This document shows, one piece after another, positions 53,229-61,037 of a stretch of 64,000 bases of DNA. How positions within the stretch are numbered: the first letter of the stretch is position 1; the number at the start of each line of letters is the position of its first letter. The stretch comes from JACVRW01 sp963803245 (GTDB taxonomy: Bacteria; Actinomycetota; Thermoleophilia; Solirubrobacterales; Thermoleophilaceae), in the NCBI GenBank assembly GCA_963803245.1, contig CAWDLI010000011.1, forward strand, positions 1 through 64,000, written 5' to 3'. Position numbers and translations under genes: made by a program. The notes beneath the pieces were generated by a model. The model searched no databases. It was not told the DNA's origin and was given only the letters and a program-made list of their open reading frames with translations.

Positions 53229-54834
53229 GGAGTGCTCCTCTCTGTGAATGGCGTGATGCCGGGGATGGCGGTACGGAGGCAGTAGACGCTGGTCAGCGCG
53301 GTGACGTAGAGGTCGCGCGAGTCCGACCCGCCGAAGGCCAGGTTGTGTGGGTCCTCGGGCAGCTCGAGCAGGCCGAGCCGCTCGCCCGCGGGCGAGAGCA
53401 CCCACACGCCGCCGGGGCCGCAGACGTAGAGGTGGCCCTCCAGGTCGACCTTGATGCCGTCGATCGCGTCCTCGCCGGGCGCGTCGGTCATGTCGAACAG
53501 GATCGGCGGTCGAGCACCTCGCCGGAGCGTCCAGCTCGTAGCGCATGACGACCTTGTGCTCCAGGTCCCAGTTGCCGACGTAGAGCGACCGCTCGTCGGG
53601 CGAGAACGCGATGCCATTTGGCCCCTCGAGCGAGCGTCGGTGACCGCAACATCGCCGGCGGGCGAACCCGGAACACCCCGCTGAAGTCCAGCTCCCTGTC
53701 GGGATCGTCGAACATGCCGGGCAGCCCGAACGGCGGGTCGGTGAAGCAGAGCTGCCGTCCGAGCGGGCCGACGACGTCGTTCGGGCTGTTCAGCCGCCTG
53801 CCCTCGAACGAGTCGGCCAGCACGGTGGTGTCGCCGTGCGGGTTCACACGCAGGATCCGGCGGTTGCCGTGCTGGCAGATCACGAGCCGGCCGTCCGGGT
53901 CGAACGTCAGGCCGTTGGAGCCCGGCTGGTGGAAGCGCCCGATGTCGAGGCCGGTGTAGCCGCTCTTCGAGCGGAACACCGTGACCTGGCCCAGGTCCGG
54001 ATCGAGGCGGTAGATCGCGTTCGTGTTCGGCGAGCTGAACAGCAGCGCGCCGTCCGGCGACCAGACCGGACCCTCGGTGAACTCGAAGCCGCCGGCGACC
54101 CGCTCGAGGCGGCGTCGGCCGGCACGAGGTCGTCGAGAGCCGGCGAGGTGCGCTCGACAGCAGCTCGGCGGGCTGCTCGAACGAGGCCCGATCGGGTGCG
54201 TAGAGGTCCAGCGTCGCGGTGCGCATCCAGATGTAGTTGCGCGGCGACGTGGAGATCGGCCCGTTGATTCCGAAGACGGCGATCTGGAACCGCTCTCCCG
54301 GGCGGGCGTCGCGGGTCAGCACCACGCGGTTGGGCGCGTTGAACCCGCCGACCACCTGCCCGCCGATCCGCCGAGCGCGAGCGGCAGCTCGCCGTTCACC
54401 CAGACCTCCGCGTAGTCGTCGATCACGACCTCGAAGACGACCGTTGCGCCGGTCGGGTCGAGCTCGCCGATCCGCTCGGGCAGCATGACCTCGATCCGGT
54501 ACCAGTTGAAGCAGACCCGGCCGTTCGCCAGCCGGCGCATCGTGTCTGCCGGTGCCAGCGACTCCCAGCCCGAGTCGTCGAAGTCGACGCCCTCGGCGTG
54601 CGGCTCCACGTCGTAGGTGCGGTTCGGCACCTTGCCCGGGCCGAGCGGGTCCTCCGGCGAGCCGAGCTCGACGAAGTCGATCTCCTCGACCCGCGCGTCC
54701 GAGTAGCGCCACTGCCCGCCGACGAGGGCCGCGCCCTCGTCGGTCTGGAGGTCGACAATCGCGTCGGGTCGCCCGGGCAGCAGCTCGGGCGGACCCGGGA
54801 GCCGCGTGGCAGGGGTGGCGGTCGCGGTGGCCAT
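53225..54834 (-). pseudogene. SMP-30/gluconolactonase-like protein with N-terminal beta domain, about six frame changes
   Basis: From ATG 54834 the product starts with a beta-sandwich domain (about 150 aa: CFNWYRIEVMLPERIG, FEVVIDDYAEVWVNGELPLALG), then a six-bladed SMP-30 propeller whose pieces appear in turn in different frames: FNAPNRVVLTRDARPG, ALDDLVPADAA, FEFTEGPVWSPDG, LNSPNDVVGPLGRQLCFTDPPFG, PNGIAFSPDERSLYVGNWDLEHK, DAIDGIKVDLEGHLYVCGPGGVW. Breaks fall near 54375, 54145, 54110, 53640, 53615 and 53505. Protein-level conservation persists in every piece, so error or very recent decay is likelier than an old pseudogene. Lactonase role inferred. Confidence 0.7.
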
Positions 54835-55673
54835 CAGGCGCCGACCTTCACGCCGTCGCCCGCCGCCGCCTCGGCGCCGATCAGGGCGAGCTCGCGGTCC
54901 TCGTCGGCCGAGGTGGCTCCGCTCACGCCCACCGCGCCGATCACGTAGCCGTCGTGGACGATCGGCTCGCCGCCTTGCAGCGGCACGGCGCGCGCCAGGT
55001 GGAGCGCCGAGGGGCGACCGCCGGAGGCCTGGTCCTCGAAGTCCTTGCTCGGCCGCCGGTAGATCGCGGCGGTCCGGGCCTTGTCGGTGGTCACGTCGAC
55101 GCTCGCGACCTGGGCATCGTCGGGACGGTGCAGGTAGATGAGCGCTCCCCCAGCGTCGACCGCGGACACCACGGGCGCCACGCCGCGGCGCGTCGCCTCG
55201 GCGCCGATCGCCTCCACGGCCTGCTTCGCGCCCTCCTGAGTGAGCGCGGGCACCTCGGCAACGGAGAAATCGGCCGCGGCGCCTGCGATCGACACGGACT
55301 CGTCCTCGTCGGGGGTCTCGCCGCTCGTGCCGATCGCGCCAACGGTCTCGCTGTCGACCTTCAGCGGGATGCCGCCGGTGAGCGCGGAGGCGCCGTGGAG
55401 CGCCAGGGCGCCCAGTCGGCCGTTGGTGACCTGCTCCTCGATCTCGCGGCTGGGCCGCACGAAGATCGCGGCTGTGCGCGCCTTGTCCAGGGCCACGCGT
55501 GAGCTGGCGACCTGGGCGTCCGGGGTGCGCCGGAACGCCACGAGCTCGCCCCACGGGTCGACCACCGCGATCACCACGCGGTGGCCGTCGGCGAGCGCCT
55601 TCCGCTCGGCGGCGTCGAGCACGGCCCCGGCGCCGGCCTCGTCGATGATCTTGCGGGTCCGCACTGCGGGCAT
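54834..55673 (-). CDS. tandem GlcG/HbpS-domain protein
   Basis: Contains two consecutive GlcG (HbpS-like) domains of about 135 aa each (279 aa in all), whereas most family members have one. Each half repeats the pattern VVDPWGELVAFRRTPDAQVAS / VDAGGALIYLHRPDDAQVAS, KARTAAIF..RPS / KARTAAIYRRPS and GAIGTSGETPDED / GAVGVSGATSADED. Members bind heme or small organics and sit beside oxidoreductases; the reaction is unknown. AAGGAGG precedes the ATG by 7 nt. Starts 5 bp after the first SMP-30 gene and overlaps the second. Confidence 0.85.
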   Translation of the reverse strand: MPAVRTRKIIDEAGAGAVLDAAERKALADGHRVVIAVVDPWGELVAFRRTPDAQVASSRVALDKARTAAIFVRPSREIEEQVTNGRLGALALHGASALTGGIPLKVDSETVGAIGTSGETPDEDESVSIAGAAADFSVAEVPALTQEGAKQAVEAIGAEATRRGVAPVVSAVDAGGALIYLHRPDDAQVASVDVTTDKARTAAIYRRPSKDFEDQASGGRPSALHLARAVPLQGGEPIVHDGYVIGAVGVSGATSADEDRELALIGAEAAAGDGVKVGA

Positions 55674-55678
55674 GGCGG

Positions 55679-56665
55679 TCAGGCCTCCTTGGGCCGCTCG
55701 GGCCCGGTCGCTTGGAGCACGGCGGCCCAGATCGCGTCGTCCGCCGTGATGTAAAGGACGTTGCGGCTCGGGCCGCCGAAGCAGAAGTTCACGGCGCCGG
55801 CCAGGGCGATCTCCCCCAGCCGAGCGCCGTCGGAGGCGAAGACCTGGACGCCGCTGAACGACGACACGTAGACGCGACCCTCTGCGTCGCACTTGATGCC
55901 GTCCGGGAAGCCGGGCTCGATGTCGGCGAAGACGCGCTCGTTCCTGAGGGTGGCGCTCAAGGGCGCTACGTCGAAGGCGACGACCCGATGGGCCCGATCC
56001 ACGTAAAAGCTGTCCAGTTCCTGGTTGGCGCCGCTGTCGGTCACGTAGAGCGTGCGCCCATCGGGCGAGAGGGCGAGGCCGTTCGGCTTGTCGAGCGAGT
56101 CCGCCACCACGCACAGGCGTTCCGAGTCCGGGTCGAAGCGGTAGACCCGGTCGCCCACCACGGATTGCGGCCGGAACTCCTGGAGGAAGCCGTACGTCGG
56201 ATCGGTGAACCAGATCGCGCCGTCGCTCGCCTGGACGACGTCGTTTGGCGAGTTCAGCCGCAGGTCGTACCAGTTGTCGACGATCGTCTCGACCGATCCG
56301 CTGTGGGGGTCAAACGCCGTGATCCGGGCGGACGTGGTCGGGGTGCCCTGCTCGCAGACGAGCAGCCGCCCGTCGCGGCCGAGGGTCATGCCGTTGGCGG
56401 CGTTCGCGTCAGTCCGGACCACGCTCGACTCACCGTCGGACGTCAGCCGGGCGATATCCACGTGGGGTACGCCACGGCGGTCGAACTCCGGGAGCGTCGT
56501 GAAGTAGAGCGCGTCCTGGCCGGGGACGTAGACGGGGCCCTCGTGGGCATCGATTTCCGCTACACGGACCAGCCGCGGCGCTTCTCCGAGGACTTCCGCG
56601 AACTCGTCGTGATGGACCACGAACGGGGAGTTCACAGGGCGGGGGAGGGAGGCGGTTGCACTCAT
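55679..56665 (-). CDS. SMP-30/gluconolactonase/LRE-family protein
   Basis: Ca2+- or Zn2+-dependent lactonase-type six-bladed propeller (328 aa). Metal and active-site landmarks are visible in order: Glu in DAHEGPVYV, Asn in RLNSPNDVV, Asn in DKPNGLALSPDG, and Asp in YVTDSGAN, with GFPDGIKCDAEGRVYV near the end. Probably hydrolyses a sugar lactone in the cytoplasm (no signal peptide). First gene of the SMP-30/GlcG/SMP-30/redoxin operon, with a promoter-like GTAACG element directly upstream. Confidence 0.88.
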   Translation of the reverse strand: MSATASLPRPVNSPFVVHHDEFAEVLGEAPRLVRVAEIDAHEGPVYVPGQDALYFTTLPEFDRRGVPHVDIARLTSDGESSVVRTDANAANGMTLGRDGRLLVCEQGTPTTSARITAFDPHSGSVETIVDNWYDLRLNSPNDVVQASDGAIWFTDPTYGFLQEFRPQSVVGDRVYRFDPDSERLCVVADSLDKPNGLALSPDGRTLYVTDSGANQELDSFYVDRAHRVVAFDVAPLSATLRNERVFADIEPGFPDGIKCDAEGRVYVSSFSGVQVFASDGARLGEIALAGAVNFCFGGPSRNVLYITADDAIWAAVLQATGPERPKEA

Positions 56666-56674
56666 TGCCCCTTG

Positions 56675-56700
56675 AGTCCCGCGTGAAGCGGCGGCGTTAC
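56675..56700 (-). promoter_or_regulatory. ECF-type promoter candidate (SMP-30 operon)
   Basis: On the minus strand, GTAACG at 56700-56695, 16-bp spacer, GACT at 56678-56675, then 9 nt to the ATG at 56665. A full match to the shared element. It lies in the 42-bp gap behind egtD, so the SMP-30 operon need not depend on read-through from egtBD. Confidence 0.65.
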
Positions 56701-56707
56701 GGTCGTT

Positions 56708-57676
56708 CTAGGGCAGCGAGGCGAAGGCCAGTCCGAACAGGTCGCCGCCGTCGGTGAAGAAGTCGTCGAGGCGCAGCCCCGCATCGGTCAGCTCGCGCTC
56801 GACCGCGTCGACGGTGAACTTGGCGCTGATCTCCGTGCGGATCTCCTCGCCGTCGGCGAAGGTCAGCTCAAGGTTGGCGCCGTCGACCAGCACCCGCTGG
56901 GCGCCGTTCGCGCGCAGGCGCATCTCGATCCAGGAGTTGGCGTCGTCGAAGAACGCTACGTGCTCGAACGCCTCGGCGTCGAAGTCCGCCCCGAGGCCCT
57001 CGTTCACCACCCGCAGGATGTTGCGGTTGAACTCCGCGGTAACGCCCTCGCTGTCGTTGTAGGCGGCCTCGAGCACGTCGCGGTCCTTCACGAGATCGGT
57101 GCCGATCACGAGCCGGTCGCCGGGTAGCATCAGGTCGCGCAACCTGGCGAGGAAGCGCTCGCGCTCGTCTGGGTAGAGGTTGCCGATCGTCCCGCCCAGG
57201 AAGGCGAACAGGCGTCGCTCCCCCTCCGGGACGCGCTCGAGATGACGCTCGAAGTCGCCCACCACGCCGTGGACCCGCAGGCCGGGGTATAGCTCGACCA
57301 GCTCGATCGCGCACGCCTCCACCACCGACTCATCGCAGTCGAACGGGACGTAGCGGCGCAGCGAGCCGGCCCCGGCCATCGCGTACAGGAGCGCTCGGGT
57401 CTTCGACGCCATGCCGGAGCCGAGCTCCACCAGCTCGCGGGCGCCCTCCACGATCGCCGGGGCATGCCGGTTCAGGATCGCGCGCTCGCAGCGCGTGGGG
57501 TAGTACTCGGGCAGCGTGGTGATGCGATCGAACAGTGCGGAGCCACGGGCGTCGTAGAAGTACTTGGGCGGAAGCTCCTTGAGCTCGCGTCTGAGCCCGG
57601 CGAGGACGTCGTCGGCCATGGTCTCTCGCACTTCAAAGGAGTCGATGCGGACATCGGCCTCCGCGACTAGGCTCAT
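56708..57676 (-). CDS. egtD: L-histidine N-alpha-methyltransferase EgtD
   Basis: Trimethylates the alpha-amino group of histidine with S-adenosylmethionine to give hercynine, the first step of ergothioneine synthesis. The 322 aa match EgtD length. Landmarks: LPPKYFYDARGSALFD at the N-terminus, ELGSGMASKTR (SAM motif I), VPFDCDESVVEA, FLGGTIGNLYP, VIGTDLVKD and YNDSEGVTAEFNRNIL, where the Tyr and Asn hold the histidine substrate. ATGA overlap with the egtB stop, so both come from one mRNA. Confidence 0.95.
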   Translation of the reverse strand: MSLVAEADVRIDSFEVRETMADDVLAGLRRELKELPPKYFYDARGSALFDRITTLPEYYPTRCERAILNRHAPAIVEGARELVELGSGMASKTRALLYAMAGAGSLRRYVPFDCDESVVEACAIELVELYPGLRVHGVVGDFERHLERVPEGERRLFAFLGGTIGNLYPDERERFLARLRDLMLPGDRLVIGTDLVKDRDVLEAAYNDSEGVTAEFNRNILRVVNEGLGADFDAEAFEHVAFFDDANSWIEMRLRANGAQRVLVDGANLELTFADGEEIRTEISAKFTVDAVERELTDAGLRLDDFFTDGGDLFGLAFASLP

Positions 57677-58848
57677 GCTGCGCACCTGAACCCGGCGAAG
57701 ATCTGCCGCCGCTGTGGGTGGTCCCAGTTGCGGAAGGTCGCGCCCGCGACGCGTGGACGGGTGGCCCACGAGCCGCCGCGCAGCACCTTGTAGCCGCAGT
57801 CGAAGAAGACCTCGGAGTACTCGTGGTAGGGGTGCGCTCGGAAGCCGGGATAGCCGCCGAAGTCGGTGGCGGTCCACTCCCAGCAGTCGCCGACGAACGG
57901 CCCGGCCGGGCCGGGACCGAAGTCGAGCTGGTCTAGGTTCCCGAACGCGCCGCCGTGGAGCTTGGCGACCTTCTCCCACTCGGCCTCGCTCGGGAGCCGC
58001 TTGCTGGCCCAGCGGGCGTAGGCGTCGGCCTCGAACCAGGAAACGTGCATCACGGGCAGCTCGGGCTCGAGCGACAGGACGCGGTCAAAGCGGCGCACGC
58101 GCCCGTCGCTGGTCCAGTAGAGCGGGCGCTCGGCGCCTTCGCGCTCGCGCCAGGTCCAGCCGGCAGTGCTCCAGAGCTCGCGCCGCTCGTATCCGCCTTC
58201 GTCGACGAACGCCGCGTAGGCGTCGTTCGTGACAGGAGCCGCATCGATCTCGAAGGCCGGCAGCTCGACTACGTGCGCCGGGCGCTCGTTGTCGTAGACG
58301 AAGCCGTCGCTCTCGGCACCCAGCGTGAACGGTCCCGCCTCGATCGAGAGCGTCCCCTCGCGGGCGGCGCCCCGCGGGTCGCGACGTTCAGGGGCGAAAA
58401 CCCCCGGCTCGGCGAGCTGCAGCGTCTGCAGCATGGTCTCGTCGTGCTGGCACTCGTGCTGGACGACCAGCTCGTGCAGCAGCGGCTCCCCTCGCTTTAT
58501 CACGCCCAGCGCGCGGGTACGCACCTGCTCCATGTACTCGAGCGCCTCGGGCAGCCGCAGATACGGCAGCTCGCCGCGATCGGGCCGAGGCGTCTCGTCT
58601 GCGTCGTAAACCCGCATCAGGTCGCACCGCACGGGCTCGAGGCCGGCGCCGCGCACCGCGAGCCAGAGATCCTCGAAGGCGGCGATGTGGCCGAGGTCCC
58701 AGACCAGGGGGCTCATTAGCGGGTCGTGGACCCGGTTCAGGTCCTCCTCGGCGACGGGCACCACCAGTGAGAGCGTCCGTTCGCGAGCCTCGTCGAGCAG
58801 CAACTCGACCCCTCCGAGGGGCTGTGTTTCGGTATTTGCGGGTGACAC
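57673..58848 (-). CDS. egtB: ergothioneine biosynthesis sulfoxide synthase EgtB
   Basis: Iron-dependent enzyme joining hercynine to a thiol donor (gamma-glutamylcysteine or cysteine) with oxygen. From GTG 58848 it has 391 aa: an N-terminal DinB-like domain holding the iron histidines (His54 in WDLGHIAAFE, His131 and His135 in VQHECQHDE) and a C-terminal FGE-sulfatase domain (WTREREG-like core, RLPSEAEWEKVA, VGDCWEWTATDFGGYPGF, VLRGGSWATRP, RNWDHPQRRQIFAGFR). No egtA, egtC or egtE is present here. A GTAACG-N17-GACT element lies 12 nt upstream. Confidence 0.93.
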   Translation of the reverse strand: MSPANTETQPLGGVELLLDEARERTLSLVVPVAEEDLNRVHDPLMSPLVWDLGHIAAFEDLWLAVRGAGLEPVRCDLMRVYDADETPRPDRGELPYLRLPEALEYMEQVRTRALGVIKRGEPLLHELVVQHECQHDETMLQTLQLAEPGVFAPERRDPRGAAREGTLSIEAGPFTLGAESDGFVYDNERPAHVVELPAFEIDAAPVTNDAYAAFVDEGGYERRELWSTAGWTWREREGAERPLYWTSDGRVRRFDRVLSLEPELPVMHVSWFEADAYARWASKRLPSEAEWEKVAKLHGGAFGNLDQLDFGPGPAGPFVGDCWEWTATDFGGYPGFRAHPYHEYSEVFFDCGYKVLRGGSWATRPRVAGATFRNWDHPQRRQIFAGFRCAA

Positions 58849-58860
58849 GGGCGGGTGAGT

Positions 58861-58887
58861 AGTCCGACACTGCCCCCCGTCCGTTAC
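58861..58887 (-). promoter_or_regulatory. ECF-type promoter candidate (egtBD)
   Basis: On the minus strand, GTAACG at 58887-58882, 17-bp spacer, GACT at 58864-58861, then 12 nt to the egtB GTG. This would place ergothioneine synthesis under the same sigma factor as the trehalase and redoxin units. Confidence 0.65.
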
Positions 58888-58910
58888 ACGGCGACGGCGA
58901 TTGGGGTTGG

Positions 58911-59678
58911 TCAGCTCAGCAGATAGCCGGCGAGGAAGCCGAGCACGGTGGCCGAGGCGACTGTGCTGCTCACCTCGTCGAACGCGTGCGGAACGATCGC
59001 GATCGTGATCACCGCCAGCACCGCCCCAGCGGCCACGGCCTGCGCCGTGCCCACGAGCTCGCCGCTGGCGTCGGCGAGCACGGTCCCGCCGAGCACGGTC
59101 GCGAGTGCGAGGGCCACGCCGATCACTGCCATGAGGGTGATCGCGAAGCGCTTGGTATGTCCGCCGGCGACGATCGGCTGGGCGGCGCCGTAGGCCTCCA
59201 CGACGTTCCCGATCACGATGCCGGCCAGCAGCGCGACGCCGAGCTCCCCCTCGGCGATCGTGAGGCCCAGCGCCAGGGACTCTGGCACCCCGTCGACGAA
59301 CAGTCCGGCGGCGATCGACTCCCCGCGAGCGGCCTCGGCCTTCGCCGACGGCATCGTCATCGCGCGTCCGGCGGCGGCGGCGTGACCGGAGCGGCGCATC
59401 ATCATCATGTCCTCGTCGCGGTTGAGCCAGACGTCGGCAGCGACGTAGATGGCCGTTCCGGCCACGAGGCCCATCGCCGTCAGCGGAACGCCCGCCTCCG
59501 CATCGGCCTCGGGCACGAGCTCGAGAGCCACCGCCGCGAGCAGGACGCCACCGCCGAACGCCGTGACTATCGCGGCGGCGCGCGCGGGAAGGCGAAGCAG
59601 CGCGGCGACGGCCGCGCCAACGACGAGACTCCCCCCGACCACGAGCCCCCAGCCCACGGACGCGGCGAGGTTCGACAT
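58911..59678 (-). CDS. ZIP-family metal transporter
   Basis: Integral membrane divalent-metal transporter (255 aa, about eight helices). The metal-site helices read LFVDGVPESLALGL (TM4, with Asp replacing the usual His of HNxPE) and IVIGNVVEAYGAA (TM5), and a charged Met-rich loop (DEDMMMMRRSGH) sits between helices 3 and 4 where ZIPs have a His-rich loop. The substrate could be Zn, Fe or Mn; direction unknown. Last gene of the trehalase/disulfide reductase/ZIP operon, 6 bp after the reductase stop. Confidence 0.82.
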   Translation of the reverse strand: MSNLAASVGWGLVVGGSLVVGAAVAALLRLPARAAAIVTAFGGGVLLAAVALELVPEADAEAGVPLTAMGLVAGTAIYVAADVWLNRDEDMMMMRRSGHAAAAGRAMTMPSAKAEAARGESIAAGLFVDGVPESLALGLTIAEGELGVALLAGIVIGNVVEAYGAAQPIVAGGHTKRFAITLMAVIGVALALATVLGGTVLADASGELVGTAQAVAAGAVLAVITIAIVPHAFDEVSSTVASATVLGFLAGYLLS

Positions 59679-59684
59679 GCAGGA

Positions 59685-61037
59685 CTACGCGGCCGCCGGG
59701 ACCTTGGCTCCGAGCTCCTCCATCGCGTACAGGAAAGACTCGGAGAAGGTCGGGAACGGCTGGATCACGTCGTCCATCACGTCCAGCGGCACGCGCGCGC
59801 GGATCCCGAGCGTTGCCTGCTGCAGCCACTCGCCCGCCTCCGGCCCGAGAGCGTACGCGCCGGTCAGGCGCTCGCCGTCCGACACCAGCGTGAGGAAGCC
59901 GTTCTTCTCCGCGTACGCGCGCGTGTACGTGGACGTACGGGGAACATCCGACATCGGCACCGTCGCTGTCACCGACCCTTCCGCGTCGCCGACCGATGCG
60001 GCCTGCGGGTCCGTGAACACCACGCGCGGCACGGCGGAGTAGTTGGCCGCGCGCGGACGACCCAGGATGTTCGCCGCCGCGATCCGCCCCTGGTACTTGC
60101 CCACGTACGTGAGCGGCCATATGCCGGTCACGTCGCCGATCGCCCAGACGCCGTCGGTCACGCTCATCCGGTCGTCCACGGGCACACCGCGCCGCTCGGG
60201 CGTGACGCCCACGTTCTCCAGGCCCACTCCCTCGACCCGAGGCCGGCGGCCGGTGGCCACCAGCAGGCGGTCGCCGCGGAGCTCCTTGCCGTCGGGGAAC
60301 TCGAGCACGTAGTCGTCGCCGTCGCGACGAGCGGCGGAGGCATGCTGGCCGAAGTGCAGCTCCAAACCCTCGGCGGCGAGCGCCTCGCCGAGCGCCTCGC
60401 CCAGCGGCTTGGGCTCGCGCGGGAGGAGGTGATCCATGCCCTCGATCACGGCCACCGATGCGCCCAGGCGAAACACCGCCTGAGCCATCTCCACCCCGAC
60501 GGGCCCGGCTCCGAGCACGAGCATGCGCGACGGCACCTCGGTCAGCGCGGTGACCTCGCGGTTGGTCCACACGTCCTCGAGCTGGTCGAGGCCCGGCACG
60601 GGAGGGATGATCGGCTCCGACCCCGTGGCCAGCACGATGTGTGTACAGGACAGCTCCGAGCCGTCCACCGCAACCCGTCCGAGCCCGGCGATCGAACCCG
60701 ACCCGCGCACGATGTCGATTCCCTTCGAGCGTGGCCACGCCTCCTTGCCCGAGTCGTCCCAGCCGGCGGTCATGAAGTCGCGCCACTCGAATACGGCGGC
60801 CGCGTCGAGCCCGCCGCTGACCGCCTGCGCAGCTCCGGGGGCCTCACGGGCCGCCTGCAACGCCTCTCCGGGACGCAGGAGCGTCTTGGACGGGATGCAG
60901 GCCCAGTAGTCGCACTCGCCGCCCAGCAGGTGGTTCTCCACGAGCGCGACTCGCAGGCCGCCGTCGGCCAGCTGGCCCGCGCAGTGCTCGCCGGCGGGCC
61001 CCGCGCCGATGACGATGACGTCGTAGTCGCTGCTCAC
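59685..61037 (-). CDS. FAD-dependent pyridine nucleotide-disulfide oxidoreductase
   Basis: Class I flavin disulfide reductase (450 aa) of the lipoamide dehydrogenase/mercuric reductase type. Motifs: FAD VIVIGAGPAGEHCA, redox pair GGECDYWACIPSKTLL (CxxxxC), NAD(P) site VLGAGPVGVEMAQ, second FAD motif WAIGDVTG, and the dimer interface FTDPQAASVG. The usual C-terminal His-Glu base is less clear (FPTFSESFLYA), so the electron acceptor may not be a small disulfide. GTG 61037 overlaps the trehalase stop (GTGA). It might recycle an ergothioneine- or mycothiol-type disulfide (speculative). Confidence 0.88.
   Translation of the reverse strand: MSSDYDVIVIGAGPAGEHCAGQLADGGLRVALVENHLLGGECDYWACIPSKTLLRPGEALQAAREAPGAAQAVSGGLDAAAVFEWRDFMTAGWDDSGKEAWPRSKGIDIVRGSGSIAGLGRVAVDGSELSCTHIVLATGSEPIIPPVPGLDQLEDVWTNREVTALTEVPSRMLVLGAGPVGVEMAQAVFRLGASVAVIEGMDHLLPREPKPLGEALGEALAAEGLELHFGQHASAARRDGDDYVLEFPDGKELRGDRLLVATGRRPRVEGVGLENVGVTPERRGVPVDDRMSVTDGVWAIGDVTGIWPLTYVGKYQGRIAAANILGRPRAANYSAVPRVVFTDPQAASVGDAEGSVTATVPMSDVPRTSTYTRAYAEKNGFLTLVSDGERLTGAYALGPEAGEWLQQATLGIRARVPLDVMDDVIQPFPTFSESFLYAMEELGAKVPAAA

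Noticed and set aside
57979..60786. Long minus-strand frame continuing upstream of egtB through the ZIP and reductase genes
   Set aside because: Arg/Gly-rich shadow of genes in another frame; EgtB homology starts at the GTG at 58848.
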